Source of the DNA: Clarkia xantiana subsp. parviflora
Taxonomy: Eukaryota; Streptophyta; Magnoliopsida; Myrtales; Onagraceae
Direction of reading: 5' to 3'
Assembly: GCA_036873135.1 (NCBI GenBank)
Contig: JAPTYO010000002.1
Coordinates: 20,548,452-20,612,451 of the forward strand
Length of the DNA stretch: 64,000 nucleotides
Shown: one piece after another, positions 50,276 through 61,216 of the stretch
Layout of the letters: each line of letters opens with the position of its first letter
Numbering within the stretch: position 1 is the first letter of the stretch
Notes under the pieces: generated by a model
Database searches by the model: none
What the model was told of the DNA's origin: nothing
What the model saw: only the letters and a program-made list of their open reading frames with translations
Translations under genes and position numbers: made by a program

Positions 50276-50892
50276 TGATGGATATATGCTCAATTCGGGT
50301 TCGTATTTACATTCTGGACTTCGCAAACACGTCAAAATCACGTAAACGGGCACGCTCCCGAGGATCAAAACGGTCCGGACGCGCGACAAACGCGTCCGTA
50401 CCAGACCTCCGGATTGCCCTAGACGACCCAGATTGCGACAGGATCGTCCGAACCCGACGTGACCCGAGTCGTCGTCTACAGCGCGTGCATCCCGTTTGTA
50501 TCCTCACACCAAGTTAGAGTTTTCTGATAGCCAACTTCAATAAAACCAGACGACGGTTCACATTTTCCTTTAAACCGGCGTCAAACCGCACAAAATCCGG
50601 GATCGGTTCTAAGGTTGCCTATAAATAGGGAGCCTAGGCCATCCATTTTGGACACATTCACTTGAGATTGGCTTAAGAGCTCTGACTTCTCTCTATCTTT
50701 CTCTCTCTAGAATACTCATTTAAGCATCGGAGAGGGCTCAACCGGCACCACCCCCCTCCGTGCTGGTTACTGCCCCTGTGTGCAGGTTCAAACGACGAGC
50801 GTGAAGTCAGGAGCGCAAGTTGAAAGACCGAACACAACGAACGAAGTGATGATTCGTCAAGTCCGTTACATCAAGCAGGTTTGGACGAAACA
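50276..50892 (+). repeat. 5' LTR of the second Tat-like element
   Basis: It starts TGATGGATATATGCTC and ends GGACGAAACA (TG...CA), 617 bp. A TATAAATAGGG promoter box lies at 50620-50630, followed by the CTTCTCTCTATC leader region. It sits 0.57 kb beyond the AP2 stop codon. Confidence 0.9.
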
Positions 50893-50894
50893 TT

Positions 50895-50918
50895 TGACGC
50901 CGTCTGCAGGATTCGAAC
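50895..50918 (+). other. Primer binding site, tRNA-Asp-like
   Basis: TGACGCCGTCTGCAGGATTC, then GAAC, follows the LTR end by two bases. It resembles the TGGCGCCGT...GGGATCGAAC sites of Tat and Athila elements, which pair with a tRNA 3' end. The tRNA identity is inferred. Confidence 0.65.
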
Positions 50919-51071
50919 AAACAAGCAGTCGCTCCCAGCGATAGCAAGATGACAAACATACATATGATCCTTGGAGGCTTTGGCGCGGGAGGCGAGTCAT
51001 CATACGCACGAGAAGTGTATGCCTCACAGATGGTGCAAAAGCCTAAAGAGAACTAACAAGAAGATGCCGTC

Positions 51072-51668
51072 ATGAAGGATGTCATTGGCTTCTCAGCAAG
51101 GGACAAGGAGCACATTGTGTACCCACATAACGACGCCCTAGTCATAACTATGACAATAGACGACATGGATGTCAAGCGCATACTGGTAGATGTCGGAAGC
51201 TCACCAAACATCCTCACGAAGGCTATAATCTTGGCTTTAGGAAGGAAGAAGTATGTTAAAGAAATGAACTCATCACTAGTGGGATTCATCGGAGATGCAA
51301 GTTATCCACTAGGAACAATAACGCTACCAGTCATTTTGGGATCCGGAAGGCAGCAGCTCCATATAGACGTACCATTCGTGGTAGTGGAAAAACTTGACGC
51401 ATACAACGGCATTCTGGGATACACAACCATGAACGCGTGGGGCATGATAGCGTCGACAGCACACCAGAAGGTTAAGTTCCCAACAATAGCCGGCATTGGA
51501 GAAGTGAGGGGACGCCAGCAGCTGTCAAAAGACTGCTACAATGTAGCACTCAACATAATGTCAAGATGGACAACAGTGGAGTACCCACCATTGACGAGGA
51601 CCCAAGGAAGGATCGTGCTCGTCCAGCACCAGTTGAAGAATTACGCGAAGTCAAGATTGAAGAACTAG
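51072..51668 (+). pseudogene. Gypsy aspartic protease region
   Basis: The frame contains VKRILVDVGSSPNIL, the retroviral-type protease flap and active-site context, then LPVILGSGRQQLHIDVPFVVV and YNGILGYTTMNAWG. The usual active-site D-T-G reads D-V-G here, so catalysis is probably lost. The frame shifts near 51620; the linker to reverse transcriptase continues in another frame with stops at 51734 and 51848. Protease would process the polyprotein. Confidence 0.85.
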
Positions 51669-51737
51669 ATAGAATGGTCCGAGTGGGTGCACTGTCAGAA
51701 GACGAAATTATAGAGATCACAACGCTCTTAGTTTAGT

Positions 51738-52663
51738 ACAAGGAGCTGTTCGCATGGTCTCCAAGTGACATGCCTGGAATAAGTGCAGACGTGATCTCCC
51801 ACAAGCTCAACATAAAACCTGGAACCAGAGCCGTGGCACAGAAACTGTGACCACTGGGAGGTCACAAGAAGTTAGCAATCCGAGAAGAAGTAGGAAAGCT
51901 GCTTGATGCAGACTTTATTGAAGATTCAGGGTACCAGACTTGGGTGGCGAACCCAGTACTGGTGCCTAAGTCCAATGGCAAGATGAGAATGTGCATCGAC
52001 TACATGGACCTTAACAACGCATGCCCCAAAGATTCCTACCCTCTCCCAAGGATTGATCAGCTAGTCGACGCCACCACAAGTCACGAGTTGATGACTGTGG
52101 TGGACGCATACTCCGGATACAACCAGATCCCAATGTTTAAAGATGACGCACCGCACGCTGCATTCTATGCAGACAACGAGATATACAACTACAGGGTGAT
52201 GCCCTTCGGTTTAATCAATGCAGGTGCAACATACCAGCGTATGGTTAACATAATTTTCGGCGACATGATCGGGAAGACGATGGAGGCATACGTCGACGAC
52301 ATGGTGGTAAAGTCGACAAAAAGACGTAATCACGCTGACGACTTGCGCACAACATTCCAAAGGATGCGCGAGTTCCAAGTTCGCCTAAACCCAACAAAGT
52401 GCGCCTTTGGCGTACAATCCGGAAAAAATATTGGGTTTCATGGTTAGTGAAAGAGGAATAGAGGCGAACCCCGAGAAAGTGAAGGCAATAGAAGAAATGG
52501 AGTTTCCTAAGAAACACAAGGAGGTACAGCAGCTGAACGGCCGTCTAGCTGCCTTGAACAGGTTCATTGCCAGAATAGGAGACAAGCCCTCCATTTCTTT
52601 GAAATTCTGCGCGTAAACAAGAAGTTTGAGTGGACGCCCGTATGCGAAGAAGCCTTCCAGCAA
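51738..52663 (+). pseudogene. Gypsy reverse transcriptase, broken
   Basis: Motifs in order: ANPVLVPKSNGKMRMC, DYMDLNNACPKDSYPLP, DAYSGYNQIPM, YNYRVMPFGLINAGATYQR and the catalytic EAYVDDMVVKS. The thumb region GFMVSERGIEANPEKVKAI follows in a shifted frame because of an extra base in the A run near 52423. A further stop is at 52614. This enzyme would copy element RNA into DNA; the breaks make it inactive. Confidence 0.9.
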
Positions 52664-53560
52664 TTGAAGCAACACTTGCGAACGCTGCCAGCATTAGCAA
52701 AACCAATACAAGGCGAGCCACTCTACTTTTACATATCAGTAAGCAACACTGCCGTCAGCTCAGTTCTTGTCAAGCAAAAAGGGACTACCCAACTCCTAGT
52801 ATACTATGTGAGCAAGATCCTGGCAAAATACGAAGTGAACTACATGCCAATAGAGAAGTACTTATATGCTCTCATAGTGGCAGCAAGAAAGCTGAGGCCA
52901 TACTTCCATGCTCACGAGATAACAGTCCTGATGGACCAACCCTTGAAGCACATACTGTCAAAACCAAATATGTCGGGAAAATTGACAAAATGGTCAGTAG
53001 AATTAAGTGAATTCCGCATTCACTTTTCCCCACGAACAACAATCAAGGGTCAAGCGTTAGCCGACTTCATCACAGAGTTCACAGGGATAACTCCTGAGAC
53101 TGATGCGCAAGAAGAAACGCAACACCACGAAAAGCCTGTAGAGGTGTGGCAAATGTACACTGACGGGTCTTCAAACACAGGAGATTCAGGTGCAGGTTTC
53201 CTCCTAATACCACCTGACGGGTCAGATCCATTGAAGTATGCTCTAAACTTAACATTTAGAGTAACGAACAACGAGGCAGAATATGAGGCCTTGATAACAG
53301 GCCTAAGGATTGCAAAAGGTGTTGGTGTCAAGTATCTAAGAGTCAAGTGCGACTCACAACTTGTCGTCAACCAGGTCAAGGGTGACTACTTGGCCAAATC
53401 AGAGAACATGCAAAAGTACTTAGGACAAGCAAATTACCTCATTACAAGCTTTGAGAGCTTTGACATAACATTAGTCCCAAGAGAAGAAAATCAAGAAGCA
53501 AACGCCCTGAGCAAGTTCGCACAAGGCAATGAACAAGGCAAGGAAACACACTTTGTGGAG
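52664..53560 (+). pseudogene. Gypsy RNase H, two tandem domains
   Basis: The first domain follows reverse transcriptase (LVYYVSKILAKYEVNYMPIEK, ITVLMDQPLKHIL, KWSVELSEFRIHFSPRT). A second, archaeal-type RNase H follows (YTDGSSNTGDSGAGFLL, NNEAEYEALITGLRIAKG, VKCDSQLVVNQVKGDY). Having both is characteristic of the Tat lineage. This segment and the start of integrase share one 448-codon open frame, the best preserved part of the element. Confidence 0.9.
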
Positions 53561-54756
53561 AATAGAATCCTGTCAGTGATTGACCAACTCGAAATATTAA
53601 ACATCGATTCGGAGCTAACATGGATGACACCAATCTTGACGTACCTCATGGATCAAACGCTTCCTGAGGATAAAGTCCAAGCGCAGAAGATTCGAAGGTT
53701 CGCCGTAAACTATGGGTTGATTGAAGGTCAGCTGTACAAGAAGGGATTTTCGACTCCATGCCTGAAGTGCATCACCTTCCTAGAAGGCCAAAAGGTGCTA
53801 AAAGAACTACACGAAGGCCAAGCAGCCTGCCACGAGGGGGTAAGGTCTTTAGTGCGTAAGGCTCTGAGTCTGGGTTACTACTGGCCAACGATGAAAAATC
53901 AAGCAACGCACCTAGTCGCGCAGTGCGACTCTTACGAACAATACTCAAGGAACATAGCAGCGCCCACAGCAGAGCTAAGTCCGATTGCAAGTTCATGGCC
54001 TTTCGCGTAATAGGGTATTGACGCACAGCTGACGCACAAATAATGGATTTCATTCGAAACCACATCATCTCACGTTACGGTGTCCCAAAGGTGCTTATCA
54101 GTGACAATGGACCACAATTCAAGAGTGCCAGATTGAAGACATTTTGTGAAAGGTTTAACATAGACCACTGCTTCGCGTCAGTACGTCACGCACAAACTAA
54201 CGGACAAGTAGAATCCGCCAATAATATCGTTGTGGATGGTCTTAAAAAGAGAGTTCATGCGCTAAAGGGTGGATGGGCAGAAGAACTCAGCAGTGTGCTG
54301 TGGGCAGTACGAACAACACCAAAGGAGGCGACAGGTGAAACTCCATTCAGCTTGGTGTACGGAACGGAGGCAGTAGCCCCCATTGAGATTGCTGCCTCGT
54401 CATACCGCACAACTCACTTTGATCCTCAAGCAAATGAGGCGAAAATGCGCCTAGACTTGGATCTAGCAGACGAGAGAAGACGGAACTCGGAACAAGTTCA
54501 GGCGTGCATGCGTTTAATAACTTCAAGATACTACAACAGGAAGGTAAAAGAAAGACAATTCCACGTGGGCGAGATGATATGGAGAAAAAATGAATTCTCA
54601 CACCTCGACCAAATTAACAAGCTATCTCCGAAGTGGGAAGGACCATACAAGATTGTTTCCGTCCCTTATATCAACGCATACCACCTCCAAGACGCAGACG
54701 ACAATATCTCCACAAACACATTCAGTGGCGGACACTTGAAGAAGTTCCATGGCTAA
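53561..54756 (+). pseudogene. Gypsy integrase, internally deleted
   Basis: The N-terminal zinc region reads HEGQAACHEGVRSL, GYYWPTMKNQA and CDSYEQYS, where the second expected cysteine is changed. A stop falls at 54008, and the segment with the first catalytic aspartate is largely missing between 54010 and 54043. The frame resumes with SRYGVPKVLISDNGPQF, HAQTNGQVESANN, the YGTEAVAPIEI box and a C-terminal part ending GGHLKKFHG. It would insert element DNA; inactive here. Confidence 0.9.
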
Positions 54757-55299
54757 AGGAAGACCTCTTATATCACAAAAGAGCTATCGTATCAAGCTCT
54801 TTTACTTTACTCGTCATATGCATTACTTGAAGGAGGTTTATAACTCCATTTATATTTGCAACTTTATAAATGCAACAACTATCTAATGAAGTCAATCTAC
54901 TTTCGTAGGTACATTACTACGTTATACATACTACTTTGGAACTACGCCAAGTAGCAAACTACGCGCATATTACTTGCACCAACAATACAAGCTATCACGC
55001 TATATGCAAACAATCGACTTATATTATACAACGTCGACATATCTATTATCGACATCAACAATGAGCACATAAACGCTCTCTATCTATAATGACGTCTACT
55101 CTAAATAACGTCGACAACACACAACATCTTGAGTTCAAACCAAGATTTATCTACAAGTGACATGCTGTGACATCCTCCTTGTGAGGGCAACCCCCATGTT
55201 CACAACTAAAAATGGCATGCTGCGAAATCCTCTTGTTAGAGGCAAATCGTCATGTTCATAGCCATTCCCTGAGTTCAAAACAAGATGCGGCAACATTCA
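54757..55299 (+). other. Non-coding region after pol
   Basis: No open frame or repeat array is evident up to the 76-base repeats. Confidence 0.5.
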
Positions 55300-55560
55300 A
55301 ATGGACTGATCACCCCGACATGGCGAACGTCCTCTTGTTAGATGACAACCATATGCTGCTACGAAGTATGCTTCCCTAACGCGGGTTGATACAACATGGC
55401 GGACGTCCTCTTGTTAGAAGACAACCCCATGCTATTATAAAGTATGATTCCCCAACGCGGGTTGATACATCATGGCGCGACATCCTCTCTATAGAGGGCA
55501 ACCCCATGCTATTACAAAGTATGCTTCCCCATCGCGGGTTGATACACGCTAGCAGGAGCG
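55300..55560. repeat. Tandem repeats, about 76 bp unit
   Basis: CGCGGGTTGATAC recurs at 55380, 55456 and 55533, each after AAGTATGCTTCCCC-like text and before a GACGTCCTCTTGTTAGA-like block. Three units are clear and diverged ones extend left to about 55150. Confidence 0.85.
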
Positions 55561-55659
55561 CACCCTGTCTCAAAAACTCACCAAACTTACAAGTCGAGTC
55601 TTGTAAAATGCTATTTTGGCCGTGAGCATATAACGAAATAAAACACACCAAATGCAGCA

Positions 55660-56130
55660 AGTAGTGTCTTGCCACAACGTCGCCTTGGAGTGGACCAAGA
55701 GACGGAAAAAACTGTAAGTCACTCTAAAGCGGTGTAACGGGTGGAAAAACGCATAGCATAGAGGAAGTAACGTCTTGCCACAACGTTGCCTTTAAGTGGT
55801 TCAAGAGACGGTAAAAACTACAAGGTGTATTGATACGACCTCTGTTCCGCCCATTGGATTAACCAAGTTGAGGCGTTGTAGCATCGCAAAGTAAGTACGG
55901 GTCTAGCCATGGAAAAACTTTGCAACAACGTCACGCGGGATGTGCCCAATTGACGGATGGAAAAACACATAGTATAGAACAAGTAGCGTCTTGACACAAC
56001 GTCGCCTTATAGTGGAACTAAGAGACGGTATAAACTAATGACTTGCCTCACCAAGACGACTCTACTATATGCCAAGTGCCAGCGCCAAGTGCCCTCGTGC
56101 CAAGTGCCAGCGCTGAGTGTGATGCTATCA
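55660..56130. repeat. Spaced GACGTCGCCTT repeats and CCAAGTGCC minisatellite
   Basis: Three copies of a block with GTCTTGCCACAACG...AAGAGACGG occur at about 55666, 55777 and 55986, and a short CCAAGTGCC array at about 56070-56120. These mirror the repeats at 33866-34520 in the first element. Confidence 0.75.
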
Positions 56131-56516
56131 CATGATCTTGCGTGTTACTATCTATAAACACGACAAGTACTCAATACACTCATTACACCATTCATTGGAT
56201 TTAAAACAAGATGGGCACTCATGACACCTAGCGACGCACGTCCTATGGTCACAGCTACGGATGTTATATCCACTACAACAAGGAAATCAGTCCTATCATG
56301 CAAGTCCAATATATATGGACGATTACGATAACACAAGGTATGAAATACTACTAACATGTTATCATGCATTTTCGCTACGATCATGTCAGGTCTAGACGAA
56401 AAAATACCAAGCAAGGAGAATATAAACAAAGCTTCAAGGGTCAACTCCCAGAGCAACCCCAACTCAAAACACGAGAACCAAAATCTATGTACAAGAGTTT
56501 GACACACTCATGAAAA
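56131..56516 (-). other. Downstream flank of the antisense gene
   Basis: Non-coding on inspection. As the region 3' of the minus-strand gene it should hold its terminator, and it is similar to 33505-33800 in the first element. Confidence 0.4.
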
Positions 56517-58917
56517 TCAACCTGACACCACTAGCGAGATGTCATCATCTCCAGCTTGCCCGGGGGCAACTTCCATGATCTCAGCAGAGGTGATAACAAG
56601 GTCGATACCATCATCATCACCAAACAACATCTCATAGTTGGCATCCTCAAGTTCCAAACGACGCAAAGTGTTGACATGTCCGACAACATAATTCACGTAA
56701 GGACCCAGCTTGTCAAAAGGGAAATCGGGGGCAAGAATGCTCACCCTACGGATGTAATCCTCTGCAAACTCCCCCATAAGCTTATCAGACTTCACCTTAG
56801 CGGCGACATCTACTGCACTAACAAAGGCAGGAGTGGTTGGATACTCAGCAAGCCCCTCCTCATTGCCAGCCTTAAATCCCTCCTCGCGCGTAGCACGCAA
56901 CGCTATCTCATGCGCGTTAACATCCTCTGTGATCTTCTTTTCAAGAGCAACGATCTCTATCTGAAGCTCGTCAAGTCGAGCCCGACGAGAGTTGTAATGA
57001 GCCTCAAAATCCGCTGCCTTCGAGTTAAGAGTGCGCACCCTCTCCTTGGATTGAGCAAGCTCATGAAGAATAGCGTCGCACTTCTCAACTGCAGCCCGCT
57101 TCTCGCTCGTAAGCTCCATCACAAATGACGACATGTTCACATGTCGGCAACGACCTGTGAACAATGCAAAAACAAACAAGGCATAAATGTGTCATAACAA
57201 TGCATGCCTTCATACAAATAACGAAAAAGAGAAGATTGATTCTCAGAGGAGCGAATTGAGTCAAGGCACCCTCAACATAAGCATGTGCCTCTTCATCAGT
57301 CGAATGCGTCGATCGCCAGGAGGAACACACCTCTGCAGCAGTCGCACTCCTACCTCCGGAATGCTAAGTTTAGAATCTTTAGCAAATCAAGGACCTCTGA
57401 TAGCAAAAGATGTCCAGTCACTCCCAGAAAAGTCTCCCTCCAAAGGACGAATTAGGTCAGCACGCCCAAGTGCTGAGAGCGCTGTGAAGCAAACAACAAT
57501 CAAAATAAGGCAAGAATAGCAAAAGAAAGAAGCTTCCAACATATACCTCAACGAGTAGTACGCTCCTCCACGGGTCGGTCCCTCGACCGGGGGCAGAAGG
57601 CGCCTCAGTGCGACCTTCCACTCTTTTTCCCCTCCCGCAAGAAGGAGTTTGGCTTGTCGCACCAACCTTAGCGCGCTTAGGGTCATTCGAGGCACGCGCC
57701 ACCGCGTCAGTCTCTTAGTTGGAATGCTGGATTTTGGAGCAGGATCGACGCGCTCAGTCACGAGTGGTGAGCGACCTGCAAATAAATTCAAGTTAAGAAC
57801 AACAACTTGGAGGAGTAGTAAGTCAAAAAGAAAATCACAAGGAAACATCTTACCCATCAATCCCTTACCGCGGCCAGGACCGGAAGCCTTAGGTGGAGGA
57901 GGAGCAGAAGACGGCACGACCTTCTTGGAAGAAGAGATAACACGAGCAGGATCCGTCTGCAAGGACGAGCTCTTTCCATCAAACCAACTTACATAAAAAC
58001 ATTGTAAGAAGTTATAAAGGCTTTCAGCATACCGAATCCTCAGAAGAAAGCACATGAATCCCAGCATCAACCAACTCCTGATCTGATGCACGCAACAAAC
58101 ACTGATAACTGCGCGTTTGTTGACACTGATATATATGCTTCAAAACCTTCTTGTCGCCCGAAGAGAGCTCAGAGAAGGCGGGGGCAGGATCAGCCTCTAC
58201 AAAATGTGTTGTATCCCAAGTAGTATCGACATCACACACGAAGAAGTATTGATGTCGCCAATGAGAACCGAAACGGTCAGGCTTCCCAGCAAGCCGGACA
58301 TCACTATCCCACTCCGCGTCTCCAAGCCCAAGTGAGGCAAACCCCTTTTCTTGAAGAAAAGGCCAACGCATCTTCACGCCACACAACCCCGTTATGTCAG
58401 GACGCGGAAGTTGGTAGAAACAACGGAAGATAACCGTGGAATAATGCCACGACTGCTGGTGAAACAATACTCGGAAGCAAGTCCACACACGGAGCCCAGC
58501 AGGCGCAAGATCCAATGGCAAGATCTGATAATATTGGCAGAGATCAACCAGGTACGGACAATAAGGAAAGCGCAGGCCTTCTCGAATCTGCCCTAAGTAA
58601 ACAACGGACAAGTCGTCAGGAGGCACCGTAGGTTGTCCTGGGGTAACTCCTGGAAGTACGTCATAAGGGAATACAGCTTCCAAGTATGGACAGAGTCTGG
58701 AGGAAGACACATACAACATATATCGCTCTTCATTTATTTGGTTGTTACAAAAGTACTGGGTCACCTCTGTCGTCTCTATCTCGGCTGCAGACTCCAAGGT
58801 GTGATCAGTGTCAACTCCTAACTCGCTATCCAAGTATGCTATCAAATCGGCCTCTGACTCACCGCCGGTATCTGAACATAAAGTAACACACGGGGTAGGA
58901 ATGGGAGACTTACTCAT
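56517..58917 (-). CDS. Antisense multi-exon gene of the second Tat-like element
   Basis: Minus-strand exons read as 58917-58033, 57956-57854, 57775-57547, about 57481-57240, and a last exon starting near 57147 and ending at 56517. All five boundaries seen follow GT-AG. Exon 1 (295 codons, MSKSPIPTPC) carries a domain like the putative gypsy-type domain (REGLRFPYCPYLV, LPLDLAPAGLRVW, CFRVLFHQQSWHYS). The middle is Pro/Ser-rich and basic. The last part is a predicted coiled coil (SEKRAAVEKCDAILHELAQ) followed by FAEDYIRRVSILAPDFPFDK. Three intron boundaries match those of 31077-33504. Exon 4 appears frame-damaged. Genes in this antisense position are known in Retand-type elements; their role is unknown. 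Confidence 0.75.
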
Positions 58918-59308
58918 AGCAACTATCTCGGATCAGCTACAAGCGTGAACTCAAAGAAACCGTTCGGACAATCTAACCTGCAAAGGCAGATAACAACTTG
59001 ATCAGCGCTCGTATATATGACAGCTACCTATGTGAGCACTAAGAAATGAACACTCTTCACATGAAGACAACCACATATCTATAGACTTGTTAGTCTCTAT
59101 ACATCACATAGAGAACATCCTCCTCGGGGGGCAACTCTATGTCGACATGGGCCTCGTCCCGACACTTACGTGCGCTATATGCTCTACGCGCGACTACATG
59201 ACACTATGCCTTTTCTTAAGGTAACAAGTGTGAATATGATTATAACACTAACGTTTTTACTTGCATGTATCTTCTGTTAAATGCAGGTCTACAACATGTA
59301 TATGGGAA
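58918..59308 (-). promoter_or_regulatory. Upstream region of the antisense gene
   Basis: Being 5' of the minus-strand start at 58917, this should contain its promoter and leader. Corresponding blocks occur at 30750-31076 in the first element. No TATA box was fixed. Confidence 0.4.
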
Positions 59309-59945
59309 TCAAGGAATATTTTCTAAGTGTCCCACTATGTCAGCAGTCGACTGATAACAAGCGTCGACTATCAAGGAATATTTTCTAAGTGTTCCACTAT
59401 GTCAGCAGTCGACTGATAACAAGCGTCGACTATCAAGAAATATTTTCTAAGTGTTCTACTATGTCAGCAGTCGACTGATAACAAGCGTCGACTATCAAGG
59501 AATATTTTCCAAGTGTTCTACTATTCAAGAAATTCTTCAATTTCTTCCGGAGGGAAATGATTATTCATCTCCTTCTCACCTTCCGTGAATAGCCGGGACT
59601 TTGAGGAAGATCCAGAAAGGCATTTAGAGAATCGGTCTGATTCTATCTCTGTTCGTTCCGTTTGAAGAAATGAAGGATCCAAAAGACTCGATCTTTCTTT
59701 TAGTTGTTGAATCTATCTTTGATTGATCAATGTGTGATTTTCTGAATCCTCTGTGCCAATGGAATCGAAATTCTCTCTGGATTGATCATAAGATCCTTTC
59801 AGTTGGCTAGAATCCCTCACAGCAGTCGACTGATAACAAGCGTCGACTATCAATGAATATTTTCTAAGTGTTCCACTATGTCAGCAGTCAACAGGTAACA
59901 ATTGTCGACTATCAAGAAATATTTTCTCAGTATTCAACTATGATT
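59309..59945. repeat. Tandem repeats, 62 bp unit, interrupted
   Basis: Units beginning TCAAGGAATATTTTCTAAGT and containing CAGCAGTCGACTGATAACAA start at 59309, 59371, 59433 and 59495. The array resumes after a plastid fragment at about 59820 with two more, diverged units. It occupies the same place as the 61-base array of the first element but has different sequence. Confidence 0.92.
59527..59819 (-). pseudogene. ycf2: Chloroplast-derived ycf2 fragment (NUPT)
   Basis: The minus strand reads [19 protein letters not shown], then [57 protein letters not shown] and PPEEIEEFL. This is the N-terminal third of plastid ycf2, an essential plastid protein of the inner-envelope import-motor complex. 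About 97 codons are present. A stop replaces a glutamate codon (after LINQR) and several residues differ, so it is a nuclear or second-hand copy. It interrupts the 62-base repeat array cleanly. Confidence 0.88.
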
Positions 59946-61206
59946 GCAGACGACAGACGACGAATGTCTAGTATTGAACATCAACCATCAAGAAATATTC
60001 TCTAAGTGTTTTATCATGAAGGAGATAGCAATGATCAATTATCAACTATCAACAATCAACATCAAGCATGTTCGAACACTATCTACATCATGGTGCAACA
60101 TGTCGACAATGATCACCGTACATGAAGGATTATTACTACTTACAATCATGTTAATAAATTTTCAGCACTTAGCCAAAATTTTGGCCGATTTGGGGGACTA
60201 ACATCTTTTAGAATTTTAACAAACACCTTGTGTGCATTCTAGAGTAATCAATTTCAAGAGACAATCAAGGTCAAATTGAGCCTAAACGAAGTTGCAAATA
60301 GTCCATCCATACCCGAAATTGTACTCACCACCACAAGACGATGCCGGAGAGCCGTCCACCGCCGCCGGAAAACTCCCGGAGTCGCCGATCAGCCACGCGT
60401 CGCCGCCCTCAGTCACGCGCCACCGTGCTCCGCATGCTGTGGCCTCCTCCTCCTGCCGGAAATCTCGCCGGTGGTGATGGTTTGATGGCTGCCCGTGAAT
60501 TGCTTGGTCTTCAAATATTTGGCCTCCAAATCTGCCACTCAAAAGTTTCTTCTTCTCCAAGAAATGAGAGAGCTCCTAAAAACTATTAAGTGTGAAGGTT
60601 TATGAAATTCTCTCTCCTATTTCCACTAATAGTGTTTGATCATATGGGTAATCTTTGATCCCTCTCTATTTTTTACAAGTCTTTAGTGGCATGACTAAGT
60701 ATTTTTACGTCCTTATTACAACGCACGTCATTTTTAGACTCGACATGTACAACCATACTCACGTGTTATATGTATACATGATTTATTTATCTTAAACCAG
60801 GATCCATGTTTTCATCATCGCATAGTCAACTGCATGATCTTATTATTAATAACACGTCATCGCATCATGCACTCCCGTATCATCACACTCGTCATGTACA
60901 TGTCGGATACGTCCATAGCTAACACATTCATGATTAGTATATTCTTATGCATGTCAACACCCGTGAACATGATTACATAAATTTATAGCTCGTCACATAT
61001 ATTCGTCGTATATATATATGTGTATCTGTTACACTAATCCTGTCAGCAGATATCAAATACTCGCCAAGAAAAATAAAGTTAGGCGAAATCAAGGCCCGCG
61101 TGCCTAACCGAGAACAAACCATCGCCTGAGGTCAGCATCGGGCCCAAATTGGACATGTATCCTGTCTTAAAATAGAGTCAATTAAGGGTCAAGCCATTAT
61201 TTGACT
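59946..61206. other. Non-coding region before the 3' LTR
   Basis: Contains a GC-rich patch at 60330-60480 (CCGCCGGAAAACTCCC) corresponding to 29890-30035, and AT-rich sequence with many CATGTA words. Open frames in the patch on both strands are not supported as genes. Confidence 0.5.
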
Positions 61207-61216
61207 CGGGGGAAAG
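61207..61216 (+). other. Polypurine tract
   Basis: CGGGGGAAAG directly precedes the TG of the 3' LTR, as required for plus-strand priming. The first element has CTCTGAGGGCAAA in the same position. Confidence 0.8.

Noticed and set aside
55376..55675. Open frames on both strands over the 76-base repeats
   Set aside because: They are by-products of the tandem repeat.
59309..59560. Regular repeats that might suggest a CRISPR array
   Set aside because: Units abut with no unique spacers, and the setting is a plant retrotransposon.
60276..60589. Overlapping frames in the GC-rich patch before the 3' LTR
   Set aside because: All are short, overlap on both strands and share no motif with the matching patch in the other element.
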